This document shows positions 13,811 to 27,100 of a DNA stretch of 64,000 nt, one piece after another; positions within the stretch are counted from its first letter, which is position 1, and the number at the start of each line of letters is the position of its first letter. The translations under genes were made by a program, and so were the position numbers. Origin of the DNA: Chrysomallon squamiferum (lineage: Eukaryota > Mollusca > Gastropoda > Neomphalida > Peltospiridae); the NCBI GenBank assembly GCA_012295275.1, contig CM022671.1:31773750-31837749 (forward strand). The letters run 5' to 3'. The notes beneath the pieces were generated by a model. That model was not told the DNA's origin. It saw only the letters and a list, made by a program, of their open reading frames with translations, and searched no databases.

Positions 13811-14027
13811 TTAAATTTCAACTTCAGTCATCTGGGGAATTTTCTCATCCAGTAAGATCTGTGGACTGACGCTGTAGACTTTTTTCATTGGAGCTCCAAC
13901 CATCAGGGATCCATTTTCATGGCTTCCAAAGGGTCCCACTTGGATCATTTCCCGCAGCCTCGAAGAATTGAGGATGTAAGAGTCCATAACATTGAGTGTT
14001 TGGCCAGCAACAATGTCTGGAAGCATC
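13811..14027 (-). CDS. gene A last exon: cytoplasmic tail
   Basis: Encodes 71 residues plus the stop (13811-13813), beginning in phase 2. The tail carries EMIQV and ends LLDEKIPQMTEVEI. The acceptor reads TTCTCAG. The matching exon of gene C is 16 codons shorter and matches only in these short anchors. Confidence 0.8.
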
Positions 14028-17000
14028 CTGAGAAAAAAATAAAAGTTAATAATTAGCTGTAAAATATTACAATCTGAAATAACAGATATTGATTGTTGTC
14101 GTTTATTATTATTATTATTATAACATATATTAGGTTATTTTAGTAATTATTTTTGTGTAAGATGATGACATTTTTTTATTCTTTTAATTTTTTCTTTTTT
14201 TCTTATTTAATTTGTGTTTATTGACATAACTTAAAATTCAGGCTTAATGATAAAAAAATAAAGAAGAGTAAAAATAAAACCAAATGGGCAAAGAAAAAAA
14301 AACAGCTAAAGAATTATGTATTTTAACTAAAATGATATTCGTATGTCATATTTATAGTATCTGGATCAATAAAATAAATGTTTAGTCACTTGTTTCTGAC
14401 AACTTTAATCTCACCTCAGATCTTGCATTTTGTTCTGCGAAGAATAAATGTTATGCCTTTTGTATTTCAGATAGTATCTGAATGAAGCAGCAGCAATGAG
14501 AGCCAAGACAATGAGACAAGACACAACAATCACAGCAATGATGACAGCAGAGAGACCAGAATCCACTTGTTGGTTAACAAGAACCTGAATGGTAATTGGA
14601 TGACTGTAAGTATTATCTCCATCCTTAATGATGAAAGATACATTTGCTGAACCAGTGAAATTTGGAATATGATACAGCCAGAGCTGCTGTTTAGATATAG
14701 TACCAGGTGTTCCTGCAAAAAAGTCTTCTGCATCATCTTGTTCTGAAGGTGATGGAGTTAATGAAAAGTTCAGAATTGGTGACAGTTCTGGAAATTTCTG
14801 GATATATGAAAGACTATCATTAGCATCTGCATCTGTCATCCAGAAAGTGCCTACAAGATGTTTTGTTTTATCATTTGTGAGTTCTACCTCCACCAGTCTT
14901 TCTTCTGCAGAATTCAACAACAGACTGTCACTGGAACTTTGGAAAAACAGAGTTGGAGCATCATTGACATTGTCCACTATTATAGTGATAAATGCTGTAA
15001 GAGTGTGAGGCTTAGCACCTGGAACATTTATCACCTCAGTAGCAGATATTTCTATTTCATCAACACCAGTGAAATCCTGTTGAGGCATGTACTGCAACAA
15101 TCCTTCAAGAGAAACATTGGCTGTGCCATGCTTCGGTTGAGTTTTTGTAGCAAATATTAGTTCATCTCCTTCAGCATCAACAAATTCAATCAAAGCCTTC
15201 AGAATAGTATCTTCTTTACCATCTACCTTTGTGGTGACAATAGAAGGAATGGAATTTTGAAGTTCAGGTCTAATGTCTACCACAATGAAATGTCTAGGAG
15301 AAGACAAATCTTGGGTACTTCGTTTCTGGTAGTCAGGCTTCCCAAACGATAATGATGCTTGTGTGAAAGCTTTTTCACATACCTAACAAAAACACAGCTT
15401 GTTTAAAATGATAATAAATAGTATTTATAAAAAAAAATTATATTAATAAAATGATATTTATAGGTCATATTTATAATACATGTAATAATAATAATATAAA
15501 CAGCAAATACTCTTGTTTCAGTTTGCTAAACAGAAATGTGGATATTCATATGCCAAAATTCAGTAATGACAACAATAACAATAATAACAATAATGCAATA
15601 ATAATACAATAATAATAAAAATAACAATAATAACAGTAATAACAATAATAGTAATAATAAGAATAACAATGATAATTAATTAATAAATAGAACAATTACT
15701 TCAGTATGAAATGATTCAGCAGTCAGGATATTTTGGTTGTCCATACCACAAGGCTCCTGTATACTTCGCCATACCTGAGCATCTGCACATTAAATAATAT
15801 AAAAATAATGCTACTAACATGATGTAGCTTAATACAAACAGTATATTAACAAAATATAATATTATTATAATGAATACTATAACAATTATCTGTTTTATTG
15901 TCATCAATTATTATTAAATTTATTATATAAATATTAGTTCTGTTTATAAGGCTCTTCTCTATAATATTATATTTAAGAATAAAATAAATTAGGATTTATA
16001 AAACAGGTTGACTATAATGAGAGAGCTGCAGATACTTTTATATAGTTTTAATAATTTGGTAAATGAAATAAAGTTTGTGTACACAAAAATATCAGAAAGC
16101 TATAAAATTTTATTATCACTGCTGCTCAGAAAAAAAGAAAAAAAAAGGTTTTGGTTTCTAAGCTGTTCAAATTTCAGAATTTGAGATAGATGATTTTAAA
16201 CCTGTAATTCAAAAAAACTTACGGTTATCCCAGTATATAAGAGTAGGTTCAAGTCCATGAGTTAAATTTGTTTTTTCCAGTTGCTTTGTCACATTTATTT
16301 TCTTTTTCAGTCTGATCTGGGGAACTGGGGCAAGGTAAAACATTGGTTTTTGTATTGATACAAGTCTAAAAAACAAAACAAAATAAAACTAGATCAATAA
16401 TATTTATTAAATAATTTGTCATATTTAATGTTTCTGTATGTTTTCATCTGTATATGTGCGAATGTACATATGTGTGTGCATGCATGTTGTATCTTTGTAT
16501 ATGTAAGGAGGCACAGTGGAAAGAAAAATGAAACAGAAAGAAGAAAAATACATTGAAAAAATTAAAATGTATGAATGTTAAAAAAAAGAAAAAAGAAAGA
16601 AAGAAAAAAGATGAAAATAATTAAAAGAAGAATTTAAAAGTAAAAGAATAATAGAAAGGAAGAGAGAAAACTCACCTGTCATGGAGAAATCGTGACAGTT
16701 GTTCTGACGTCAGTTCTGGGTCTGCTACATAAGGGAGATAACCTGCAGAAGCTGTTGAACCATACAGGCTCTGTACATCTGACTTCTCTAGAACACCCAC
16801 AGACAGATGACCATCATCAACTGAACAGAAAGAAAATTATTTCAGTAACAGAAAACAGATGTGTCTTGAATTACAAAACATTTACAGTTAAAAGCTAAAT
16901 ATTAAAGTACAAAATAAAATTATGAACAAACTAAATTGTAAGTTCAAAATAAAATTATGCAAAAACTAAATATAACTCTGAAATTAAAGAAACATATTTG

Positions 17001-20000
17001 TCTTGCAGATATTAAAAGAAATTGTTATTACTAATTATTTTGTTTTTGTAATTACCTTCAAAATCTAATTCAAGCTCTGGTTTTTCACTCAAACTGGTGG
17101 AATCATTTTCTCTTAATTCTCCTCTGGTATTCACAGTGAGGTGTGTTTTTCCTGTCATCAGCAGTTTGTCTTTCACTCCTAAATTTTTAAAATTAATTTA
17201 AAAGGTAGGACCAGATTTAGTTAAATATAAATAAAACACTAAAAAAGAACAACCCTGAAATTTACTTTTAGAACAATAATAATAATTTTAAAAAAAATGA
17301 AAAATATTCTGAAAAAAGACTGTAATTCAGTATTTATAAACTGATTTTGATTTTTACAAATAGTTTTTTTTTTTTTTTTTTTTGTAGAATTTCAAAGAGC
17401 ACTAAAACAAATAAATAAAACACTTATTTTATTATAATATTATATATAAAATGTAATGCAAATAAGGACAAAATCAAATGACTTTTGAAACTCATCTGAA
17501 GCTATCAAATAATGAAATGGACATTCATGTTCAAACCTTAGAATCAAGTCACACAATAAATTAATATTTTGGGAAGTCTTTAAGCCACAGCATGCTTTTC
17601 TAAATTAAAAACATCATAGTAATTCAAAGTGCCACTAATGTTGGGTCACAGTTATACATAAACAAATACAATAATAAAGAAAATTAAATATGTAGAGCCA
17701 AATATTGATAATACAAACTAAAGATGTAGAACTGTGTAGTGATAATTAAAAACTATATATGAAGAACTGTATGGTGATACTAAAAACTAAATGTAGAACA
17801 ATCTATTCATAATAAAAACTAAATATGTAGAACCATATACTGATAATAAACAGTAAATTTGTAGAATCTTATAAAGATAATGAAAACTAAGTATGTAGAA
17901 CTATATGTTGATAATAAAAACTAAATATGTAGAATCTTATATGTGATAATAAAAACTAAATATGTAGAATCGAATATTAATAATAAAAACTATATATATA
18001 GGACTATATATATATTGATAATAAAAAACAAAATATGTGGAATCTTATATGTGATAATAAAAACTAAATATGTAAAACCATGTATTGATAATAAAAAATA
18101 AATATGTAGAACTAAATATTGATAATAAAAACTAAATATATAGGACCATATATTGATAATGAAAACTAACTGTAGATCCTCCATATGTTGATATTAATCT
18201 GGACACTTACTTTTAATACATGATGGTTTTACATGGATCTCACTGTACAAATGTGATCTGCTCATAGCATAAAGTGACTGGTATACACAGCGACCAGGCT
18301 CTAACATGAAGTGACTTTTTTTCTTTGGTGGTTTCTCTTTTTCCATGTTTGTCATTGTCCGTTCAAAGAAGTCTGCAAGTCCAGGATTCTTGTCAGAACC
18401 ATCAAGTCTCATTTCACCATTCACAATTCCAACATAGCTCGTTTCTTTTTCACCAATTCTCACCAAAGGGAAAATGTCTTGTGTTTCACTGGAACTGCCA
18501 ATTTTCCATTCTGAAAAATTGTAAATTGTTCTTGATAACTGTTATAGTTTGTAAATGTGTGTTTCTGTGTGTGTCTGAACAAATACAGAGACAGCTATTA
18601 TAATGTCAATGAAAAGTAAAATCTGTAATCTAAAAGAAACAACTTAAAAAAAAAAATGTTATATATATATTTTACGAATATAAATTTTACAAAATGAAAT
18701 ATTTTACTAAATGTAAATATTACAAAAGGAAATATTTTAGTAACTATAAATTTTACAAAATGAAATTTGAGATCATTTGCAACATTACAATAAAATTTCA
18801 GTTTAAAGAGTATCATTTATGAAAAAAGCATATTAAAAAAGAAAATATTTACCATAATATTCAGCACCTACGATACTGTTATTATCCCATGCTAGTCCAA
18901 TTCTGTCTGTGTACTCTGTAATGACAACTGATCCATTAGTAAAATTTGAACTTTCAGAAAACAAGGACATGACTTTTGCATTACTTGTATCAGGTGAATT
19001 TATGTCCATTGTAAAGTTGCACGACTTCATGCTGCTTTGTCCAGCTCCATTTTGTACTTTAACATTCACAAAATATTTGTGGCTATGAATTAGTTTACCA
19101 TCAAGATTTCTGATAACTAAAGATTTGTTTGATGGAACAAATATGTCTGGCTGGATATCCTGTTTCCCTAAATCTGTTCCAATGCTTACAAATGTAGAGA
19201 CAATTCCACTGACATCTTCTCCAGCTTCCCATTTCACACTGACAGAGTTTTTGTTTCCTAGAAACTGAACTGCTTCATCTGAAGAATAATCGGGGTCCAA
19301 GCATTTTACATATTCAATGTTTGGTGGAGAAGTGTCAACCAACACAGCGTCTGACTTGGAATAGGTCACCAAGCCAGCATAGTTTTCAACTCTGATGTCC
19401 ACAAAGTATGTAGAGAGTTTAAAATCTTGGAAAGCTTTGGAAGAGTTCACTTTTGTTTCATTAGTTTGAACATCATCACTGGCTGATGCCAGAGTGAGAT
19501 TCTGAAGATCTAGTGTAATTGGAAGAATGCCTTCAGGAAGCTTGCATGTGTCTAGACAACTAGACTCACATGATTTGTCACATAAACGACAAAATATAGA
19601 ATACACTTGGAAAGGTACAATATTTGCAGTCTCATTCTTAGTGTCAGACAATCCAATTGATATCTCTTTAAGTCCACTTTCAAGATCATAAAATGGAGCT
19701 CCATAAACACACAGAGGTTTTTCCTGTTTTGGAATCCTGATACTTTTAACAAAAGCTTTAGTTTTAAATGGCTCAAATGGGTCAGTAACTGGTGGAATGT
19801 AATGATGGATGTTCCAGGTAAAGATGTTCAAAGAAATGTCATTGTTCAGTACCAAACCACTAAATGATGCTTTCTCCAGCCCATTCAGAAAAAATGTCAC
19901 ATCCCAGCTGGACATGAAATAAACAGATTTGTTATACAGCATGAATTTGACTTCACTGCTGTCAGTTTGGGGATCTAATTCTAGTGTCTGAGTATGAAAG

Positions 20001-20949
20001 TTGAATCTATCCTGGACCCAAATGATTACTTCTTGTGCACTGTTTACACTGTCTGATAGTTTCATGAAAACACCAAAGTTAAAACCATGATTTACAAATG
20101 GAGTGCAGTCTGAGGCATTATCAGAACATTGTGCAAATTTTGCAAGCAAAACATCCACAAACTGGTTCGGGTGAATGTAATTATCTTCAGACATGTAATT
20201 AATTCCTGTGAGAATATTTTTCCCCAGAGCTGGTTTTATGTTCACAGAGTAATTTCCACCAGTCAGCTTTAAGTGTTTAGAAATCACTGCCCCTTTTTCT
20301 ATCAGTTTCAAAGTGGAGTCATGTTGCATCACCAAATGAATTTGATCAGATTCCATAACTACACTGCCATTTGAAAATTCTTCATCATCAAGGAATTCAA
20401 CTGCATCTGGAATAATGTAACTTTCACACTCAGTGTGACTTTTGTCATGTGAAACAATCAAGGTGGCTTGGATAGAATCATTGTTTCTCTGGAAATATAC
20501 TGGATGTTTCCAGTCACTTCCTGGATGAACCGAGCCAGAAGAAGGTGGGGATTCATCTAATTTAATTGGTTTTGACTGAACCAGAGTTTTAAGAGCAGCT
20601 GGGTTGTGTGCCTCCACTGAAATATAGTATACCTGATTTACTTCTAGTAATATATTATTAAAAACAGTTTTATTATCGTGTTCCACATTTTGTCTTTCTA
20701 TTTCTTTTCTTGTGTCACTGATCACTGGTCCACCATCAGTGCACAGTTCTCCTTCTATAATCACAGTGTAAAATTCAATGCCACTTTCCTCATCTTGAAA
20801 ACCATGAAGATAAACAACAAGTTCGTTTGGTACATTTACATACATCACTTCTTCATCAACTGCTCCTTGTATCTGAATATTACCAGCTGTTGGCGGAGTT
20901 GTGTCAACAACAATGGAGTGACTTCCCATCAAGAGGCAGATACCAGACT
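13811..20949 (-). CDS. gene A: giant FN3-like repeat, cadherin-like, type I membrane protein (5'-truncated)
   Basis: Eight exons read 5' to 3' as 20949-18853, 18510-18211, 17178-17056, 16820-16676, 16365-16223, 15782-15700, 15382-14415 and 14027-13811. All junctions are GT/AG with compatible phases, giving 1357 visible residues with no internal stop. The order is: FN3-like repeats ending in VDTTPP/VDTSPP-type motifs, a Cys-rich CRLCDKSCESSC insert, a membrane-proximal region, two cadherin-like domains, a transmembrane helix and a cytoplasmic tail. Predicted role: a cell-surface adhesion or recognition protein with its ectodomain outside the cell. The 5' end is lost: homology to gene C stops at 20949 in the middle of what is one exon in gene C. 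It may be an incomplete paralogue or a casualty of the adjacent assembly gap. Confidence 0.82.
14415..15382 (-). CDS. gene A exon: two cadherin-like domains and transmembrane helix
   Basis: 968 bases, phase 0 to phase 2. The first domain has the pattern of bacterial-Ig/cadherin-like repeats: DAEGDEL, PKHGTANV, LLQYMPQQDFTGVDEI, closing with VDNVNDAP. A second, shorter domain follows with DADANDSL and PNFTGSANVSFIIKDGDN. A hydrophobic helix (SAVIIAVIVVSCLIVLALIA) then leads into basic FRYYLKYKRH, placing the C terminus in the cytoplasm. Compared with gene C, the juxtamembrane stretch is eight residues longer and an insert before GTISK is three residues shorter. Confidence 0.85.
15700..18510 (-). 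CDS. gene A membrane-proximal small exons
   Basis: Five exons (18510-18211, 17178-17056, 16820-16676, 16365-16223, 15782-15700) of 300, 123, 145, 143 and 83 bases. Together they form a region with no family I recognise, including EWKIGSSSETQD, EPGRCVYQSLYAMSR, SAGYLPYVADPELTSEQLS and SIQEPCGMDNQNIL. The exon sizes and phases match gene C exactly except for 16365-16223, which is one base longer than its gene C partner and keeps the frame here. Confidence 0.8.
17690..18182. repeat. about 34-bp intronic minisatellite in gene A
   Basis: Tandem units of the form AAAACTAAATATGTAGAAC plus ATATATTGATAAT, about 14 degenerate copies. The orthologous intron of gene C keeps only a few units (about 40600-40800), so the array size differs between the duplicates. 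Confidence 0.85.
18853..20949 (-). CDS. gene A large repeat exon (truncated)
   Basis: 2097 visible bases with no stop, ending in phase 1. Contains FN3-like units with FQDEESGIEFY, LDESPP, VDTSPP and MDINSPD motifs, many N-glycosylation sequons, and a Cys cluster (CRLCDKSCESSCLDTC). Gene C 41486-43582 is exactly the same length; counting by eye, about 44 of some 697 residues differ. Sequence beyond 20949 has no match in gene C. Confidence 0.85.
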
Positions 20950-20977
20950 AGCACACATGTAACTGAACGAAGCAGCA

Positions 20978-21177
20978 NNNNNNNNNNNNNNNNNNNNNNN
21001 NNNNNNNNNNNNNNNNNNNNNNNNNNNNNNNNNNNNNNNNNNNNNNNNNNNNNNNNNNNNNNNNNNNNNNNNNNNNNNNNNNNNNNNNNNNNNNNNNNNN
21101 NNNNNNNNNNNNNNNNNNNNNNNNNNNNNNNNNNNNNNNNNNNNNNNNNNNNNNNNNNNNNNNNNNNNNNNNNNNNN
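20978..21177. other. assembly gap, 200 N
   Basis: Exactly 200 N, the usual placeholder length for a gap of unknown size. It separates the truncated gene A from the 5'-truncated, oppositely oriented gene B. Confidence 0.98.
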
Positions 21178-24100
21178 TCAAACTCTGTCAGGATTTTCCA
21201 GTGGTACCTTGCCAAACATGAGCATGGTTATCAACAGTTAACATCAGTAAACACCATCACCAAACAAATAAGAGTTTCAGAGGTAACTTTGTGCTTATTG
21301 TTTGTTTTGTAACAAAATTAATTTAAAAATGAAAAAAATAATAATATGCAATTATAAAATGAAATTAATGATGTGTCACGGCATAATTAATTTGTAATGA
21401 TCACAATTATATCAGCAAGAAAGCCAATATCCAATTTAAAATTTGTATTTACTTCTTTCTTTTTAATTCATTTCTGCGTCAATAACTTAGATAAGCAAGA
21501 TAATTAAAAATATTGTCTTTGAAAGTGTGTACTAATTATTTTTTTATTTTTTTTGTCTTTTTAGGAAGACAACTGTGTTCCTTTGATGGTGCACAGTTTT
21601 CAGGATCTGTTCATCTGTGCTAAAGTATTCTGTACATCAGGATTTTCAGACATAATTTGTACATCTGTAAAACTTGAACAAGATATCCACGTATATAAAA
21701 CACATGTCATCTATGACATTGATTTAAATGATTTCAATGTTGATAAAGCTTCTAATCTGGTAAAAAGTCAGTATCTTGATAAGGACAGTTTGAAATATCT
21801 TCATCACAAAGAGATCAATTTTGTGACAAGTGACACCATAATTGGAGCTGTGTTGACAAACTCTTCCAACAGGAATGTTACCTGGTACCTTACAACAAAC
21901 AGTTCTCTTCCACTTGACTGTAATTCTGATGACACGTGTATCTCAAAGCTTCACACAGTCGGTGGTGTAGCAGACTTCAGAAGTGTACATTTACAAAACC
22001 AGAAACTTTACTTCATTTGTGCACACATCCAGGCCTCTGTTGTCACCAGAGAATTTTCTGCAGAAAAACTGGAATCATTTTCAGGCTGCAGCAATGGTTT
22101 TGTTGTAGATGATGATCCACCAGAACCAGGCCGGGTTGACATTGCAGGACAAAACAATGGGTTCATGATACAACAAACAACACTGTATGCAACTTGGAGA
22201 GGTTTCTCTGATGTTGAGAAATATCTCACAATTCCTTCTGCATCAGGAATTGCTGGATATGCCATTGCTGTTGGTAAGAATTGATGAATTTATTATAATT
22301 TTAATAGTGTTTAGTATAGAAATTAAAAGTTTCTAAATGTCCTGTATAAGTTAAAACATAATATGAAATTACCTGTATATTATTTTTTTATAAATTTTTT
22401 TTTTTTTTGATTTTTAATAAATGAGTTTAAGAAATTTAAAAAATCTGATACAGAACATGGAATAATGAAATTTATTCATCTATCAGTTTTATCCTAATAT
22501 CATAATCATTGTAAATTCCTAATATTTTTTTATATTTTAGATCATTATTTTTCTCTGATGTTTTCTTGACAAAATATTTAGGTTAAATGTTGCCAAATCT
22601 GTTTTATATAATTTTTGTATTGGTCATTTCAAGAACTGGACATATGTTCTGAAACATAACATTTACACTTACTTATAATTATAATTATAAATGATTCATA
22701 TTGTCTTATTTCTTCAGTTCTCTTTTTCAGGAACTCTTCCAAATTCAGAAGATGTTATTTCATTTTATAGTGTTGGTATGGCAAGTAGTCACCTGATACA
22801 AAATCTTAAACTTGTCAATGGACAAATCTACTACATCACTGTCAAAGGTTTATAATTCCCATCCAGTTTTTAAATAATTTTTTTACAAAATTTTCATGAT
22901 TTTCAATGCTGCTTTAGTAAACAAATTTAGTATTTCAGAATGACAGTTCATTCATTCATTGACAAAATAAAATACTTAAATTAAAATTCAGATTTTTTTT
23001 TTTTTTACATAATTATTTTGTCTTTTAAAAATCATAGCAGTGAAAAGTTCAGGACAGAAATTTTGTTTTGATATTTAGTTATTTTTATTTTAGAAAACAT
23101 TTGCTTACTATATCTTCAATTCACTATTTAAATTAAAATTTTAGTTTGTTCATTTTTATTTTTACATTTGTAACGTTTCTATTATTAATAATATATATAT
23201 ATTTTTATATATTGTTTTTATTAACCCATATCACTATAAAGAAAAACATTTTTTTCATATTTTTATTATTTTAAAACTATGTTAATAATAAAATATGAAT
23301 TACCTTTCTCCAGCATCTGACTACCTTGGACACACATCAACTTCGGTCTCTGAAGGAGTTTTGGTAGATACAACACCTCCTGTTCCAGGTACAGTAGATA
23401 TAGAGGGACTTCTCTTCCATCAGCATTTTCTACCATGGAATGAATTTACAATACAGTGGCATGGTTTTGAAGACCTAGAAAGTGGGCTGGTTGATGTTAG
23501 ACTGGATATTGGTTCTGTTGATCATAAATACGATGTAACTGTTTTGAAGAAGTACACTGACAGTTTTGCTCATATTAGTGAATCACAATTTACTGATGGA
23601 CATCAGTATCAGATTAGATTTGAGGTGAGGAACTGTTTGTTTTGATTATTTGTTTGTTTTATTTGATTGTTTGGTTTATTTCTTTTAATAATTTACTTAG
23701 TAAAATAGTCGCTTATTTATTTATATTTTTTATCAAATTATTTATCTATTAATTTATTTCATTTATTTGATGGTTAAATTTTTAAATTTATCTATGTTTT
23801 ATTTAGTTAAAAATAATTCATTTATTTATTTGCTTAATGATTTTATCTTTTATTTTATTTTAAAACTACATTATCCTGACAAAAAATTCATTTTCAAAAG
23901 TTAAATCAGTGTATTCCATTTATATAACAGTCCCTTAAGGACATGCACACTATTCAATTATATATGTTATAATATTTTATATAGAATATTATGGTTCATT
24001 ATTAATGTTGTTGTTGTTATTTTTATTATAATCATTACCATTATTTTTATCATTATATCTACCACTATTATGGTTATTATATTTGTTATTATTATTGTTG

Positions 24101-27100
24101 TTTATTATTACTCTTATTATTTTATTATTATTATTATTACTATTATTACTATTATTATTATTATTATATTACTTTTACTATTATTATTATAAATTATTAT
24201 ATGAGATATAATATGACTATAGACTATTAATTTTTTTCAGGTTCTTCTTTAACTTGTTGGTAATAATAGTTCATTATGTATATCAGTATTCTTCTAAATT
24301 ATGTCTGATACTCATTTTCAGGTAAGAAATCAAGCAGGATTATCTACAGTTCAACATACAGTTCCATTTGTCATTGACACTTCACCCCCTGACACTGGTG
24401 TTGTCAGAGATGGTCATCAAAGTGAGAAGGTATTTAACTGGGTTTTTTTGTGTATTTCAACATGTTAATGATTATTAAAAGGCAACTGATTTCAGCGCTG
24501 ATTCCAGAATGGAAACCAGGTGCTGCAGAAAATGTATAGTTTACTTCTTGTTGATCAACATATAAGAATTTTTACATATACATTTTATAATTTAGGGAGA
24601 AAGATTTGGAAATTTCTTTTGTTTGTTTAACCTAAAAGTCTTGTTAAGAGAGCATCACAGAAAAAAACAAACGTATTATCTAAAATAAAATATCTAAAAA
24701 TATTCATATTAATAGGATATAGATTACCAGTCAAATCTCAACACCTATCACTGTCACTGGTCGGGATTCAGAGATGCTCATTCAGGTATTGCTGGCTACC
24801 AGGTGGCTCTTGGTTCAAATCCACTTGATGATGATGTGGCACCTTTAGTGTCTGTTGGCCTCCGTACAAGTAAGTATACAAGTGATTTACTCTACTATCT
24901 CCTGTTTTATATTTTTACAATTTTAAATTTATCTATTTATTTGTTTGTTTGTTTTATTTGTCTGATGGTTTTAGTTTCTTATTTAACATTTTCATATATT
25001 TATTTATTCATCCATTCATTCATTTAGTTATTTTAGTTATTTATTCACTTATGTCTTATTTGTAAGTGTACTCATTTTTCTTTATTCAATTTATTTCTAT
25101 TTTTTAGTTACAATATGAATGTTTAATTTTTTTCTTTTCTTTTTTGTTTATTTATTTATTTAATGTTTTATTTATTATAGACTTCACATGGACAATGTCA
25201 TTTATTCCTGGTAAGAAATACTATGTAAAAGTTAAAGCTTGTAACCAGGCGGGTCTGTGTATGGAGACATCGTCAGATGGACTCATCATGGACAACACAC
25301 CACCTTTATCAGGTCAAGTGTTTGCTGGATACAAACAAAATCACCAGCACTACGTCAATCAAAGGTAAAACTATATATTTCCTAATAACATACCTGAATA
25401 TTACACTGATAAGTGTTCAATTGATGTGCATGAAACAGTCATGTGGTGTTCTTTATTAAAATAATTACAGTTCTACTTTAGTAGTAGTAGTAGTAGTAGT
25501 AATGGTGGTGGAGATAACTGTTGTTGCAGTAGTAGTTGTAGCAGTACTTATTACTAGTAATAATATTTATAGTAGCATGATGTAGGTAGTAGCGGTAATG
25601 CTGGTGGTAGAGATGTAGTAGTTGTATCAGTAGTAATATAGCTGTGTCAATGCTGTCAGTTTAATGTTGATAATAACAAGATAATACCAACAACAACAAA
25701 ATAATATTAACAGCAGTGTGAAAAACAATAGTGTTATAATAATACTTAATAATAACGGTAGAATTCTTATAAAAGGAAAACAACAATTAATGAAAAGATC
25801 TGCATTACTGCATTTGCACTGAGATAAAATAAGAAGGAAAAAAATGTTTCATAAGTACAATTTTCTTCTCTTTTTTTTATATATATATTTTCTTATTTTT
25901 AATTTTTTTCTTCTTCCTGCAGATCTTCACTCTCAGGCCACTGGCAAGGATTTGAAGATCCAGAGTCAGAAATTAAACACTTTGAATGGTGTCTCGGTTA
26001 TCAATCCTATCAATGTAATCTAACATCTTTTGAAAACACACAGCTGTCAGATACATTTCTAAAAACTGGACTTCAGTTACCAGTTTCTGTTCCACTGCAC
26101 ATCACTGTGAGAGCAACAAACAATGCTGGCTTACAGTCTGTGTCATCATCTGATGCTTTCATTGTAGACAACACCACACCTGAAGTAATACAGTGTCCAC
26201 ACTTTGTAGCTCCTAATTTAAACCAAACACAAAATACTTCTGTACAGTCAGATAATTCTTTATTGCATGTAGCCTGGAGGTTTGATGACAGAGAAAGTCC
26301 AATTGTAAAACACATTGTTACATTAAAAACACACCATGAGAGTAAAGTTTCATTAGAGAGAAAAGAGATAGGAGCAGAACATGAACAGATATTAACATTC
26401 AGTAAAATCAACCGACTCAGAAGTGGTGATGTTTACTCCTTGTCAGTTACTGGTTGCAACCAGGCAGGTTTGTGCACTACAGCTCACAGTGAAGATCTGT
26501 TAATAGACTCCACTCCTCCTCAGCTGGGTGGATTCAAGAACCCACTGACATGGGAACATGTACAAAGTAAAAATAAGACCCTGACACAGGTTAATTTAAC
26601 ATGGTATGGTTTTTCTGATTCTGAATCAAAAATCATTCAGTATCATCTAACAGTGAGCAGATCTTACGATGGATCTGAACTGTCAAAGGGAATAACACAT
26701 ATATCACCGTCATTCAGTTCTGAAGACCAGTCTGTCTCTGTTTCACTTTCTGACCAACTAAAAAACGGTGAAAACATTATTCTCTCAATCCGTGCTGAAA
26801 ATGCTGTGGGTTTAATAACAGAGTTTAGTAAACTAACTGTCACAGTTATTGCTTCAGATCAGGAAGCTGATAAAGGTTTACTGGAGATTCAGAGACATTC
26901 CTGTGACATCCATTACTGCTCTAAGGACTGTACGTGTGCCATTGTTGGCAGAACCTGTGAACAAACAGATGTCCTAGAGCCTTGTGTAAACATACAACTG
27001 CTGACAGACACTGACAAATACCCAGAAATAAAGATCAGCAGTCTTCTTAAAACTGATGGCAGTCGATACTATACCACATCAACTTCCTGTCTTTCAGCAA

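Larger units (their letters stand above)
5960..20949. repeat. segmental duplication, copy 1
   Basis: Same order and orientation as 31735-43582. Matching landmarks include the segment 6270-6450 versus 31990-32180, the flank near 6960-7020 versus 32515-32575, the AT-rich 3' flank 10130-13800 versus 32850-36400, and every exon of gene A versus the 3' exons of gene C. Copy 1 has about 2.8 kb (roughly 7290-10100) absent from copy 2. The right edge is sharp: homology stops inside an exon at 20949, 28 bases before the N gap. Left edge and internal boundaries are approximate. Confidence 0.85.

Noticed and set aside
20932-20960. TGCTAG on the minus strand at the gene A break read as a splice acceptor
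   Set aside because: Gene C is continuous through this point and there is no pyrimidine tract; a break in homology is the simpler reading.
20678-20962. Plus-strand frame with HQEADTRL, resembling a motif seen in some mobile-element proteins
   Set aside because: It is the exact antisense of the well-supported gene A exon (SGICLLMGS region) and also occurs antisense to gene C at 43311-43625.
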